DNA from: Eudromia elegans
Taxonomy: Eukaryota > Chordata > Aves > Tinamiformes > Tinamidae
DNA length: 64,000 nt
Assembly: GCA_003342815.1 (NCBI GenBank)
Contig: PTEX01000202.1
Coordinates: 805,545 to 869,544 of the forward strand
Reading direction: 5' to 3'
A program made the translations under genes and the position numbers. The notes beneath the pieces were generated by a model. The model did not search any database and was not told the origin of the DNA. It worked only from the letters and a program-made list of their open reading frames with translations. Positions 1 through 11,729 of the stretch are shown here, piece after piece. Numbering within the stretch: the first letter of the stretch is position 1; each line of letters starts with the position of its first letter.

Positions 1-3000
1 GACACTTTGTACCTAAATCATTCTGTATATCCCTTAAGTGACTGAAGACAGCTCAAACAAGTAGAGGAACCACTTGTCATGGCTATTATTATTGTGATCA
101 TTTGAAACTTTTTTACAGTTGTATTTTTCCTATTTTCCTTTTCTAATCCTGAAAGTATATGCTAAAAGAGATTTTAAAATACCAGGACTATAAAGTAAAA
201 TATAGTGAAAAACAGCAACCAGAAAAGCTGTGGTTGTTTGCATTCATGTGTACAATATTTATTTTTGCCTGTAGAAAGTGCCTTGCTACTTTTTTAATTT
301 GTGATGCAGATATAGTAAATATGCAATTAAGCTTTCTAGCAGGGCTGTAGGATTGGCAATTGTTTTGTAATCTTTCCTTGTAACAGCGTAAATGCAAACA
401 GTAATCACAGGTTTAATGAGTGTAATCTGTCATAAAATACCTAACAAAACACTATGTGCAATTTTATCTTCTGGTTCATGCTTCAAGTATTCTAACTATA
501 TTAAAGGAGTGCAGCAATTGCTAATACCTACCTAGACAGGAAGGAGAAAGACTTGTGAATAAATAAACAGTATGTATCTGAATGATAAACAAGGCCTATT
601 GGAAATTAATTTTGCTCTCATGGAAATTAATGCAAACTTTTTACTGATTGCAGGCATATGCACTTGTGCTACAATACGACCTGGTTTATCCAAAACTGTT
701 TTGGACAAGCCACACCTAAGATGCAGCATGACACATAAGGCAAGGTAGTTGAATCATGAGTTGTAAACCTCGACAGCAAGTCTGCTGAATTTTTTGTCTT
801 TCTTTATAACCTCTTGTCTTAATCCTTTCAGATTCATAGGCTATGCACATGCTTTTCAAAAACTATATAGAATACTTTCTGGTTTCATGTTAAATGAAGG
901 AAGAATTACCATACTACAGCTAATTNTAAAGGCACAAGTTTTAAACTAGAGTTTATACTGAACTGCAGCTGTAGAAAGGGCTGAGTGTACTAGCTCTCCA
1001 ATCCTGTATGCTCCATATATTGGTCTGAGTTTTCTAGCCTGAGTTCACTTCGACTGGCCTGTGTTTTGTAGTTAAAGGACATTAGTCAGGGATTGTTACA
1101 GAGACACAAATTTTGGAGTAATTTAGCTCACCGAAGAGCAGTGTGAGTGGATTTGTTTTCATTATGCTAAGAACTCTGAGAACTATTAATGATCCTGGAA
1201 CTAGTGATATTTCCAGTCACGTGTAACTTTCAAACTTTGAGGTGAGTCATTCTCTGCAGAACTACAAGGGGAGATTGTCAGCTTCGATTTACTATCTGCT
1301 NTAACTATATAAAGTTTACAGCTATTAAGACTGAATATTCTGTGTACATTCTCCGTCTTGATGAGAGAAAGAGCACTTGCTTCTCAGCTGCTCCTGGTAG
1401 GAGCTGCTGTGCAGTGTCTGTGCCAGTGTGGCTGAAGGGCTCGGAATGAAAGTGAGAAGTGTATCCCAGGCTCCTGAGCACTGAGGGAGGGCTCTGCCTA
1501 TGTCTGCTAAGGTTTGCAACAGGTTGATGCCTTAGGGTTAATACAACTTAGTTTGGAGTCGTTTCAGAGAGAGGTTATGTTTTTGTGTATAGTGTGTGTG
1601 TATATAACTATATGCATGTACATGCGCATGTGTGTACACTTTTCATTCCTGATACCCTTTCTTCAACTTTAAACAAGCTGCTCTCATTTCACACTGAAGT
1701 CTCGAACAAGTGCAATACTTAATATAGGCGTTCTTCAGATTGCCAGGCATGGATTTTTTTATTGAATGAAACTTCCTATCAATTATGTCTCTTAGGTGGA
1801 GAAGTTGATGGATCTCCTAGCGGGATATTAGAGTTGCTGGTTTTTTAAACTTACTATATTTATAATTGTTTCTGTGAGAAAGTGTACTGTGTAAGAAAAT
1901 GAGAAAACTAGTTCTGATATTAAATTCATACTGAAATGGAGGTAAGCATCTAACCAATAAATCATATAGCAGATTAAATGTTGATGCTTGTATCTACACT
2001 TGCAGAAGTCTGTGTTTTGATTGTAGTTACACTGTGTATAACGTATATATGCATATTTTGCAAATAAATGGTGCGTTCTTATTGCTCTTGGTTTAGCAGA
2101 AGGTAGCTTATGTGAATAGAGTAGCACCTCCTTTCCCCTTTATAAACTGCTTTAAGTAGGGACACTCAGGCTCTGGAGCTACAATTCTTTGACGTTTTGA
2201 CCACATAGCAACATTTCAGTACTACAACTTACTGTCTACTGTATTTCTTAGAGAATGCCACTGTGCATTTATTTACTTGCCTAGGTCGTAAAACAACCTT
2301 GAATAGGGGCTTGAAAGAAAATGTGTCTCTGACAAGTTATTCCAGGAGAACCCTTTGAGCTATTTACTAAACCAGCTAGTCCTGGTTAGCTGAGACTAAT
2401 CACAGAATCTCTTGGCAAAAGTTTGTTGCATAATTTGCACAAAACAACTGGAACAAAAAATAACATATTTAAAATCTACGGAGTGAAACCTGTAGAAGAT
2501 ACAGTCTTCATGGAGAAACACATCCATGCTTATCATAAAATATAGACTGTAGTTATCCTTATGACTGGCACAACTTCTTTCTCACAAATTTTGGAAATTA
2601 CATCCCTGGGAAAGAAAAAGGAGAGTTGCTGAGTTGCCTGGGGCATGGTGGAAAGGAAATGAAGAGCAAAGCAAGGAAACAAAATACTTGTTCTTAGATG
2701 CCCAAACGGCAGTTGCATGAGGTAGGAATGGCAACAGACAAGCAACCTCACCAGTGTAATATTTATTATCAACCTTGATTCTTTTTTCCTACCCTTACAT
2801 GGCTATAAGTTATTGTAAATATTTTCTATATCCTATTCCNGATGTTACTCCCTTTTCTCAAAGTTGAACCACTGTACTGTATACCTTACACTAGAAGCAA
2901 AACTATAGCATTCAGTGAAACTAGCCACAATCTATTTCCAAAGTAATCTTAAGGCAAAATAACAAAATCTTGTGTTTTATGAATAGAGAGCTCTAATCCA

Positions 3001-6000
3001 ACTACTCTCTCATAATATCATTTAAACAGTGTCGTCTTTTCTTTTTATACCACTTCTATGACAAAAGCCTTTAGAAGTGTGCATGTGCTGTTCCCTNTGT
3101 TTTGACCTGAAAATATGAGTGCAGGAGAAATTCTTTCCCATCTCTCTGCCATGGAAATACTGGAAATAAAATTTACTGGGAAAGGAAAGAGGGAGAGACT
3201 GAAGTGTCTCTGTGCTTGGTGACACATGATTTTAACCTGATCCAAGCAACACTTAGGGATCATGGATCTCCTCACAAGAAGNATTCCTGTTCTGAGTTGT
3301 GTTTCCAGCACACTACTAGGGCTAAGACAATGTTTGAATAGTCCTGGAAGCTGTTTCAAGTGTATTCTCAAAGCCAAATGCTGCAGATCTTTGTCCGCAA
3401 CAAAGCTTGTTCGTATGCCAAAATCCATAATGGCCACTGAAATTAAACAAAGTCCTACAACTGCTACTCTTNATAAAACAAAGACTCTACAGCATCCACC
3501 AGCTCACTGGTTTCATACAGCAGTAAAAATGTACAAAAGTATACAGTATCTTGTTCCAGATTGCAACAGTGGGAATGAATATCCAAAGTGCAAGATGACT
3601 GAGGATTAGACCTTTTCATGTTTGTACTAGCTAATGAGTGTCAGACCATTTTAGAGTGAACATGTGTTTGGAATGTGTCTTCTAGGAGTGATGCTGTTCT
3701 AAGATGCAAATAATAAAAATGTTACCTTGTTTTAAATAAAAAAAAAAGAAAAACAGGTGCTGCAGAGGTGCTAGGATTGATTCGTTTGCAAGAGCTCAAC
3801 GGAAAGAACAAAAAGAAAAAGTAAAACTTAGGGAGGTTAGTTAAATATTTTGCATTCCCTTAAATTCATATAAACAGAACTGCATTATATAAAAATGCAT
3901 CATCCCTCTGTTTTTTTATGTATATAACTCCATTATAAAATTCCTTTTGTCAAGGAACACAAATAGGCATGAATTATGCTCCCCTTTGCTGAAAGTTTTA
4001 TACAAGTAGTAATGCTTCTGTATGCCAAGAAAGAGATTATGTCTTCTGAAGAGGATAAGACTTACTTAAGTTGTCCTAGCATTCTCCTGAGGATGGTGCC
4101 TGTCTCTTGACATGTCAGGGATGTAATGAGGAATAGGCAGTTTTTTCAGTGCTTCCCTAATGCGCACTAATTCAATGACTATCCTATATTTNATGGATTA
4201 TTTAAAAGAGCAGTTAAATGTCTGTGTTTGTATAATATCTCTTCATAAATGATTAAAAAAAAAAAAACCACTAAAACAGTAATAGCTGTTGGGAGAGAAC
4301 GAAAATGGCAGTTTTGTCATAAAGAACAACTATTTGGAGCTGTCTACCATTCTTGAAGTGCAAACACTAAAACNTTTTGGTAGAGAGAGAGAGATCTAGA
4401 AGCAAGTCAAAGCAAACAATATCTATCAACCACAATGATGTTTTTACATGCAGTAAATATTCCTTTTCCNAACTGGTTGAACTCTGAGGGGGATATGGCA
4501 TGAGTACAGCTTGCTGAGAACATGCATTATTGGGCAACAGGTAGACAGAGATGAGCTGAATAACAGTATATTGTTTAGCAAAGGGAAAAAAATCAGTTTN
4601 GGGAAAAAAAAAGAACTCTTAATAGTTGAAAAGCACTCTTTGTAGCTCTCTGTAATTTCCTTGTTGCAATAATTTGTTGCTCATTTGCTCCTGGGATGTA
4701 ACAGCCACACACAAAAATAGATAGTAAAATAATCCTAACTTTAATAATTTTTAGCTAATGGTATGATTAACATGAACCTTACAAAATCTACATTGGCTTT
4801 AGATGGGATCTACTTGTGTCTGCTAAGCCTTTTGTTTGGTTTCCTGTAAGTTGCTTTGATCTTGCTGAGAGGGTTTCACAACAAGTTTCACAACAAAAAG
4901 AACAGGGTGCAGCAGTAGGTAGAGATGAGCGTTTTTTTTTTTTCTCCTGTTAGCTGGGGTTTAGCATAGATGGATTTGAGGACTAGGTATATGAAGATGG
5001 CTAGAACATGTTATGTTAAGAGAAAACAATAGATTTTTGTAAGTGATGATGTTTTTTCATCTTTATTCTCCATCAGTTTCTTACAAGTCTAAAATTTTCA
5101 TTGGTGCTTTGGCAACAGTTACAGTTTCAGCAGAATCTATTACTGAGGCAATTAAAGTATAGTTGAGTGTTTCTTCCAAGTAAGTTATGAAATATGTATC
5201 AATATTTCATAGTATAAGAATTTATTCAAACTTCTGTTTGGCTTCCAAGCATTAACTCAACCTGGCATCTTGTTGCCTTGTAACTTCAGTTCTTCTGAAA
5301 TGTGTAACAATTCTTTTCTAGGCTTACCAAGTAAGACTCAGTTTATCAGTGTGACGTGCCCCCGCTCATGCTCAGAAGTTATCGGATGCTGGTAGGGGCT
5401 CTGGAATCAGCATTTGTGTGCTGCTCCGCGCACCCCAGTTAACCCTGGAATACCACACTTAATGCTTGTGGCTAGCCATGCTCAGCTGCAGTTANACTGG
5501 CCTGGACAGCCACGGGAGGCTGTGGAGTGCTGTGTTTTCAATTCCAGGTATGTGTTGCAAAGATGCTGCAAAACAGAGGTGTAACCAAGGAGCCATCCAC
5601 CTCAGCACAAATATGAGAACAAGCTGAAGGTGTGCTATGCTGCCAATTCAAAAGTTTGCTATTAGAAATTGCTTTTGATCAAAAAGAGCTTGCCAAAATC
5701 TAAAAGCAATATTAAGTAAATGTATTAAAGCAGAAGTTGGAATTTAGATGAATGCTAAGATTATCAAAGAACGTGTCAGCTAAAATGTCAATTNCAATTT
5801 ATTTGTTCCTACCCTNTGTTGGGACTGGCTTTGTGCAGTCTTACCTGCTGAGTTGGGCCTTTTCCTGTTTTTAAAATAAGTGTGTTCTAGCTTTTGGAGA
5901 CTTTAAGACTGAGAGAACTTCTTATATCATTGCTTCTGTACTTTGCCCTCACACGTAGAGTACAGAATTCTTAGCATTTAGAGCTTAAACAAACAAACCC

Positions 6001-6099
6001 CCCTGAGTCTATCCTGGGCCTGAGTTTCCTGATATAATGATTAAAATGGTCTTCAACTGCACAATGTTCTCTAATGAGGCAAATCATCACGATGAGAGG
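1..6099. other. AT-rich non-coding stretch, nothing recognised
   Basis: No exon, RNA gene or known repeat is seen here on either strand. Two opposite frames of 115 and 130 codons overlap at 3045-3609 but match nothing I know and have no splice or start context. A TG/TA-rich microsatellite-like tract lies near 1593-1640. A polyadenylation-like AATAAA followed by an A-run lies at 3712-3754. A somewhat GC-richer patch is at about 5350-5530. Confidence 0.6.
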
Positions 6100-7051
6100 T
6101 CAATGTCGGGTCCAGTGCTATTCAATTTATTCATCAATGACTTGGACGAGGGGACAGAGTGCACCCTGACCAAGTTCGTAGATGATACCAAGCTGGGTGG
6201 AGTGGCCGACACTCCAGAGGGAGTGCCGTTCAGAGAGACCTGGACAGGACGGAGAGCTGGGCAGAGAGGAACCTCATGAGGTTCAACAAGGACAAGTGCA
6301 GGGTCCTGCACCTGGANAGGAATGACCNCAGGCACCAGTACAGATTAGGGGCTGACCTGCTGGAAAGCAGCTCCACAGAGAGGGATTTGGGAGTCCTGGT
6401 TGACAACAAGTTAACCTTGAGGCAGCAGTGGACCCTGGTGGCCAAGAAGGCCCATGAGCTCCTGGCTGCATCAGGAGGAGCGTTGCCAGCAGGGTGAGGG
6501 AGGGGATCCTGCCCCTCTACTCAGCCCTGGTGAGGCCGCACCTGGAGTATTGGATGCAATTCTGGGCTCCCCAGTACAGGAGGGACATGGAGCTCCTAGA
6601 GAGGGTCCAGCGAGGAGCGAGAAAGATGATTAAGGGACTGGAGCACCTATCGCATGAAGAAAGATTAAATGATCTGGGCCTGTTTAGCCTGGAGAGGAGA
6701 AGATGGAGAGGAGATCTGATCAATATGTACAAATATCTGAGGAGTGCATGTAGAGAGGAGGGAGTCAAANTTCTCAGTGGTGGCCAGTGACAGCACAAGG
6801 GGCAACAGGCACAAGTTGAAACACAGGAAGATCCATCTCCATGTGAGGAAGAACTTCTTTCCTGTGAGGGTGACAGAGCCCTGGCACAGGCTGCCCAGAG
6901 AGGTTGTNGAGTCTCCTTCTCTGGAGATCTTCAAACCCACCNGGATGCCNCCCTGTGCCCCGTGCTCTGAGTGTCCCTGCTGCAGCAGGGGGTTGGACTA
7001 GATGATCTCTAGAGGTCCTTTCCAACCTCAACCCTTCTGTGATTCTATGAT
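6100..7051 (+). mobile_element. CR1 LINE fragment: C-terminal reverse-transcriptase region and 3' end
   Basis: The translation shows the later part of CR1 ORF2 in pieces. First comes [15 protein letters not shown] with FVDDTKLGG, where FVDD is the reverse-transcriptase catalytic box (FxDD form). Then follow [47 protein letters not shown] and [13 protein letters not shown]. It finishes with the CR1 3' end GTTGGACTAGATGA and GATTCTATGAT. The frame changes at least three times, near 6230, 6490 and 6770, and several codons carry N, so the copy is dead. It is 5'-truncated just before the GPVLF block. The exact left edge is uncertain by about 20 nt. It lies on the plus strand, left of BANK1, with no link to neighbouring genes seen. 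Confidence 0.95.
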
Positions 7052-10000
7052 AAGTCCCCACCAATTTTGCTACAATGTAGATGCCTGAATGTGGGGGAGA
7101 GAAAGCAAAGGATGTTTCTGACAATGTGATTAATTATAAAATAATTTGTTAACGTGGCTACTTATTTTGCTGGGGCAATTCATATATTGCAATGTGCACA
7201 ATGAGAAGCTGTTTCATTTAATGCAAGGTATTTAAAGATGTCCCTTTTTAGGCTATGTGTNTCTGTGAAAATGNTCCCATTTACTGTGGAGCTCTAGAGA
7301 CTGCTGTGTCCTAGAGTGGCTTATGAAATCTCAGTTTCAAAATTACGAACAGTGTAGGCTAATGTAGTGTTTCTTTGCTCAAAGAGATTAACAAGAGGCT
7401 GTGTTGTTAGAGCACATTAATCTTTGGCAACAATGATTCCAAAATAAATGGCTTTAAGCCTCATTTAGTTAGCNATCTTTAGTTAAACAGTATTTGAAGA
7501 ATACTCCACCCGTTATTTACTTTCCCCACTGCAGCTAAGATATAGCTTACATTTTGCTAGGTGCCTTTCACAGTGAAGAGGCACATGCTGGAATACTGCC
7601 CTGAGTTTTACAAATATAAACTTTTATTTCTCCTTACGAGGTCCTTTGTATAGCAGCAAGAGCCAGGAGCCTCAGGATGGGAGTGTATGGCCACTGTGTG
7701 GCCAGACTGCTCCGGTTAGGCAGAAGGTGGGAACATCTTGGGCTCCAAATCTACTACTAAGATTTTAGGGTGAATCTTTGACCTTCTTGTCCTCTGTGAG
7801 GGCTCTAGTCCCTGGGCCAAACCTTCCAGGCTGTTACATGCATACACCTGCAGTGGATTTAAAGCTGCTTCAAGTGGATCCATGAAAATCCCAGGCCGCC
7901 AGCGGATGTCCCAGCAGCAGCGCGTGCGAGAGAGGGAACAGGGAGCACAGGCGACCGTGCGGACTGCAGCTCACCTGGGGACATGCTCGTTTGGCTTCTC
8001 ACAGCAGCGGTATGGAGTTACGCCGCGTGCTGCCAAAGCCACAGCTCACGTTGCAGCAGCAGGAGCATCCCTCTCTTCCCTCCCCATTTCTTTTGAAAGG
8101 AGAGTAAATTTTGCAATATAGCCCTACCAGGTAGTTGCCACCCTTGCAACTGACATTTCTATTAGTGGCCTCTGTAATTTAGGAGCTTGATTATGTGTAT
8201 TCTGGGCTGAAAGCCTTCCCTTGCTCATTATTTTTTCATGCTTTGCATATCATGTTGCTATACAGTGTTTTGTGTTCACTGCTGTTTATCTAGCTGTACT
8301 GTAATTCAGCCNCTCTGCAACACTGAGGCGTGCTGATTCATAAGAAACCTCTACCTGCTCAGTAAACTGAATAGATTAAAATGACAGTTTCAATCTGTAG
8401 CAGCAACCCAGGCTGTTACAGTCTGGTTGCTGAAGAATTTACTGTAGTCTGTGTCACTGCAATCAGTTGAGTGCATCGACTGATAAGAGATTGTGGGTTT
8501 TATCCTGAAGAGANGGTGAACTGTCAAATAATGAAGATGAAGTAAGGAAATTATGTCATTCCTGCTATTATGTTCCATGTCTGTGTCTCATCATGTCTTC
8601 CCTTTGCCTGTTGTATCTATTAAGTCATACTGGTAACACCCAAGCTTCTGAACTAGGTTTCTAAGAGCCTGAAATATTGCTTGCAGAGGTGATATTGCAT
8701 AGGTTGCTGCTGGATGAGACAGAATTATCAGGCTTTTTTTTTTTTGTAAAATATATAATTTTATAGCTTATCTTGTACTTGGAGGGGAAAGAAATGCTGC
8801 TACAAAAAAATTAAGAAAAAGAGTGCCAGGATATGCCCTGATGCTGTAGTTTTAATGATNTCTGCAGTAGAAAACTCCCTATGCCTTCTAAAACTTCATC
8901 GTATTGGATTTCTTCATTAGTGATCCCTGGCTTGGAACAGGGGTTACTGTTGCAGATGTGGAATACATGTGGGCATGGGCAGCACGTGCCAATCTCTTGC
9001 CTTGTGCATGGCCCGTGGCGACTGGCAGCGGGCCTTGCCTTGGAAAGGCTCTGCTGGGGTGGGGGAAGCACCTAGGGAGAGACAGGAGGTGCTCTTCTCG
9101 TAGCTGTGAAGGCTGAGCTCTCTGCATGGCTGGAAAGACGCAGACATCCAGTTCGCTCTGCACTCAGCTGCCTTTAGCTTCCTTGAAAACGCCTTTTTCC
9201 ATGTTTGATGGTAACTGATGCAGCCTCCATATCTAANACCAGGAAGTACTTGCTCTTGCAAATAGCTCTTGGGGGCTGTTTCAGTGGCTTTCCATCAATA
9301 AGCCCAAACACTGGCATGTTCCATGCGAACGTGATNTAAACCTGCACGGGTCCATCTTGCAGAGCCCTTCAGAGCCTGCTCTTCCCATGGCTTCTCACAA
9401 AAGCAGCTACTGTAATTCTGGATGCATGTGTGCAGCTGGGCTGTCAGCAAGGAACACGTGTGGGCGAGCGGCTGAACGAGCATGAATGAGTGATTGAAGA
9501 GAGGTAAATGCAGCAAGGGCTGTGGGTGGAAAGAGAAGGCTTGAAATTGGTTCACCCACGAGCTTAATATATTCTTTACAAGGGTGTATACAAGTGAGAA
9601 GAGGAGGTAAGAGTCTTAACTCCCCCAGTCCTTTGAACGTAATTTGTTTTTGTCCTGGGGATATTTTTGTTTCTGCGTTCTCTTTAACANTGGAAAAAGT
9701 ACCCTGGGTGTAAATGTTCTTAAAAAGCATACTTGAATTTCCTGCCTTTATGATGTGCACCTCCTCTGCACTTGGGGAATCTAGCCTGCCTTACTGCGCT
9801 GTGAAAACTGCTGGGCAGTGTGAGCGTGGCTGTGTGACACTGACTGAATGCCGACCGCAGAGTTTTCTGGTGTGCTAAAAATCGCCAAGTGTAGCAAGCA
9901 GAACAGGTCATTGGTCTGTTCGGTTCAATGACATTTTGCCGTTGTTTGTGAGTTAAAAAAGGGAATGTTTTCCACCATCGGTGTGGTTTCTCTGAATTGT

Positions 10001-10795
10001 GTTGTTGCTTGGCTGCAGGTGGTTGTGCAGAGAAGTACCCCCCTCGAAGCCGGAGTGCCTGCAAAAGGCTCCCTTGCGGGAAAGCGAGTTCCTCATGACC
10101 TGCTGGGTAAGCAGGCGAGCTGCAGGTGGAAGCGTGTGTGTGGGTATCTGCTTTTCCTTCTCAAGGCACTTGCTGGGCTAGGGTGGGAATAACAGGATGA
10201 GGGGGCGCAAAACTGCATGGTTAGCACAGATGCAGCAGCAAGTGCTTGAGCAAGGAAGAAGCAAAACGAACCAGTCACTGCTGCAGAAGTCTCCAGAGCA
10301 AGGGGCTGTGTGTGCTTTCCCATTAGTGAGACGGTGCATTNCTTACTCTAGACTTACTTGATCTCATTTAGGCTTGATTTTCATTTGTATTTGTATGGTA
10401 TCCTGTGGAAAGACAATGCAGTATCTTAAATAATAATATCTTTAATAATGCTAACTTACAGTCAGTGACTGTGGCGCTGGCCCCTAACATGATGAATAGT
10501 CAAAGCTCATGCATGAAGTATTAGCTGATCTGTGCAGAAGATGGCAGAAATGTGTCCCTGCANTTTAGTCCTAGAAACCCTGTTCCTGAACAGGGACCAG
10601 AGACAGCTCAGTAACCTGCTGTCCTTCCCAGAGCAAAATTAGTCAGTTTTTATCAGCACTGGGTTGTAGAAATGTTATTGTTTCCAATAGCTGTTGCTAA
10701 ATATAAGGACTTAGGCCTGTTTTCAGCTTCACTTATGTTCCTGCAAGGATTATAGCTGCTTTAATAAACTCGAGGCAGGAGCTTTAGATTTTTTC
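7052..10795. other. Non-coding stretch, no gene recognised
   Basis: Mixed composition, GC-richer from about 8.9 kb onward. Several overlapping short frames occur at 8811-9261, 9295-9760 and 9720-10064 on both strands, with no recognisable product. An AG...GT-bounded interval at 10019-10106 has a good pyrimidine tract before it and a GTAAGC donor, and could be a non-coding exon, but nothing else supports it. Confidence 0.5.
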
Positions 10796-11030
10796 TCACT
10801 CTGCCACGCACTGCACTGTTGCTGAGCGAGCACACGTGCTTTTCATAGGCCGCACCTCCAGCAGGGCCGCACTACGAGCTGTGCCTGAGCCAGAGCTACT
10901 GCAACGAGCTGCGCCCGGGCTGAGAGCTACCGCGGCACAGCGAGGGCGCTGCTCAAGCACGGAGGAGTCGGCAGGACTGTTGCTGCGGGGGGCCGGGCCC
11001 AGCAACTCGGGTTGGTAACGCTCTTCTGAG
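10796..11030. promoter_or_regulatory. CpG-dense patch, possible CpG-island promoter or first exon
   Basis: About 19 CpG dinucleotides fall within roughly 230 bp (hand count), against an AT-rich, CpG-poor surround. No long conserved reading frame is seen; 60- and 87-codon frames on opposite strands match nothing. In vertebrates an unmethylated CpG cluster usually marks a promoter. A possible donor (TTG|GTAACG) closes the patch on the plus strand near 11016. It may instead be just a GC-rich relic. Confidence 0.35.
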
Positions 11031-11437
11031 CTCCTTGTGAAGAAGGAATTGTGGAGCACCTACTTACAGCAGGGCTCTCCCTCAGCCCCTTTTAGACTCA
11101 TGATTTACTTCACGGCATGTGCACTGCTAACCTGTGCCTTGCTGCTGCTTCTTGCTAGCAACGCGCCTTCTGCTTTAGCAAAGCTTCAGGGCTTCTTTGT
11201 GTCAACATGTCTGCCTATAAACCCCTCTGAGGACTAGCAACACACCTTGGCAAGCTGAAAATAGAGCCTGAGTGCTGCGCATGACAGAGGTGGGAACAGA
11301 AGCTCTTGTATTTGCAGNGTGTGTAGTGGTTTTACTTAAAACTTGCATGGAATTAGCTACACTGAGATTCACGATTCACTTTTTCTGTGTGGGAAGGAAG
11401 CCTCTTTCTTTCCCTTTTCCTTCCCTTTCCCACTCAG

Positions 11438-11729
11438 GCCGTGGCTGTCTGCCTTAGGCGATGGTGGCGGGNGGGCAGGCTCATACGTCTGTGTAGAAGA
11501 GAAAAGCATTGTACTCGACTTGTTGCCAGTCATCATAGAATTTTATACCACAGAAATTGCTCTACCATGGATTACATAAAGCTTGTCACACTTCACATGC
11601 TGACAAGAGTTGGTCTGTAGGACGTGAGACACTGAAAGGACTCTTCTTTCTACATTAAAACAAGAGTCAGAGGAGACGTTAGACTATTAGTGTCAGATCT
11701 TTTCTCAGTTGAGGATCATAGCGAGAAAG
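11438..11729 (+). ncRNA. Possible non-coding exon with a strong upstream acceptor
   Basis: A nearly pure pyrimidine tract at about 11401-11435 ends in CACTCAG|G, one of the strongest acceptor-like signals in the window. A donor-like AAG|GTAGGC closes the interval at 11729. Frames inside are short and match no known protein. It lies about 400 bp after the CpG patch, so together they could be the first two exons of a plus-strand transcript. The evidence is splice signals only. Confidence 0.22.

Noticed and set aside
3045-3609. Opposing 115- and 130-codon frames
   Set aside because: Neither product is recognisable, both contain N codons, and no promoter, splice or conserved motif supports a gene.
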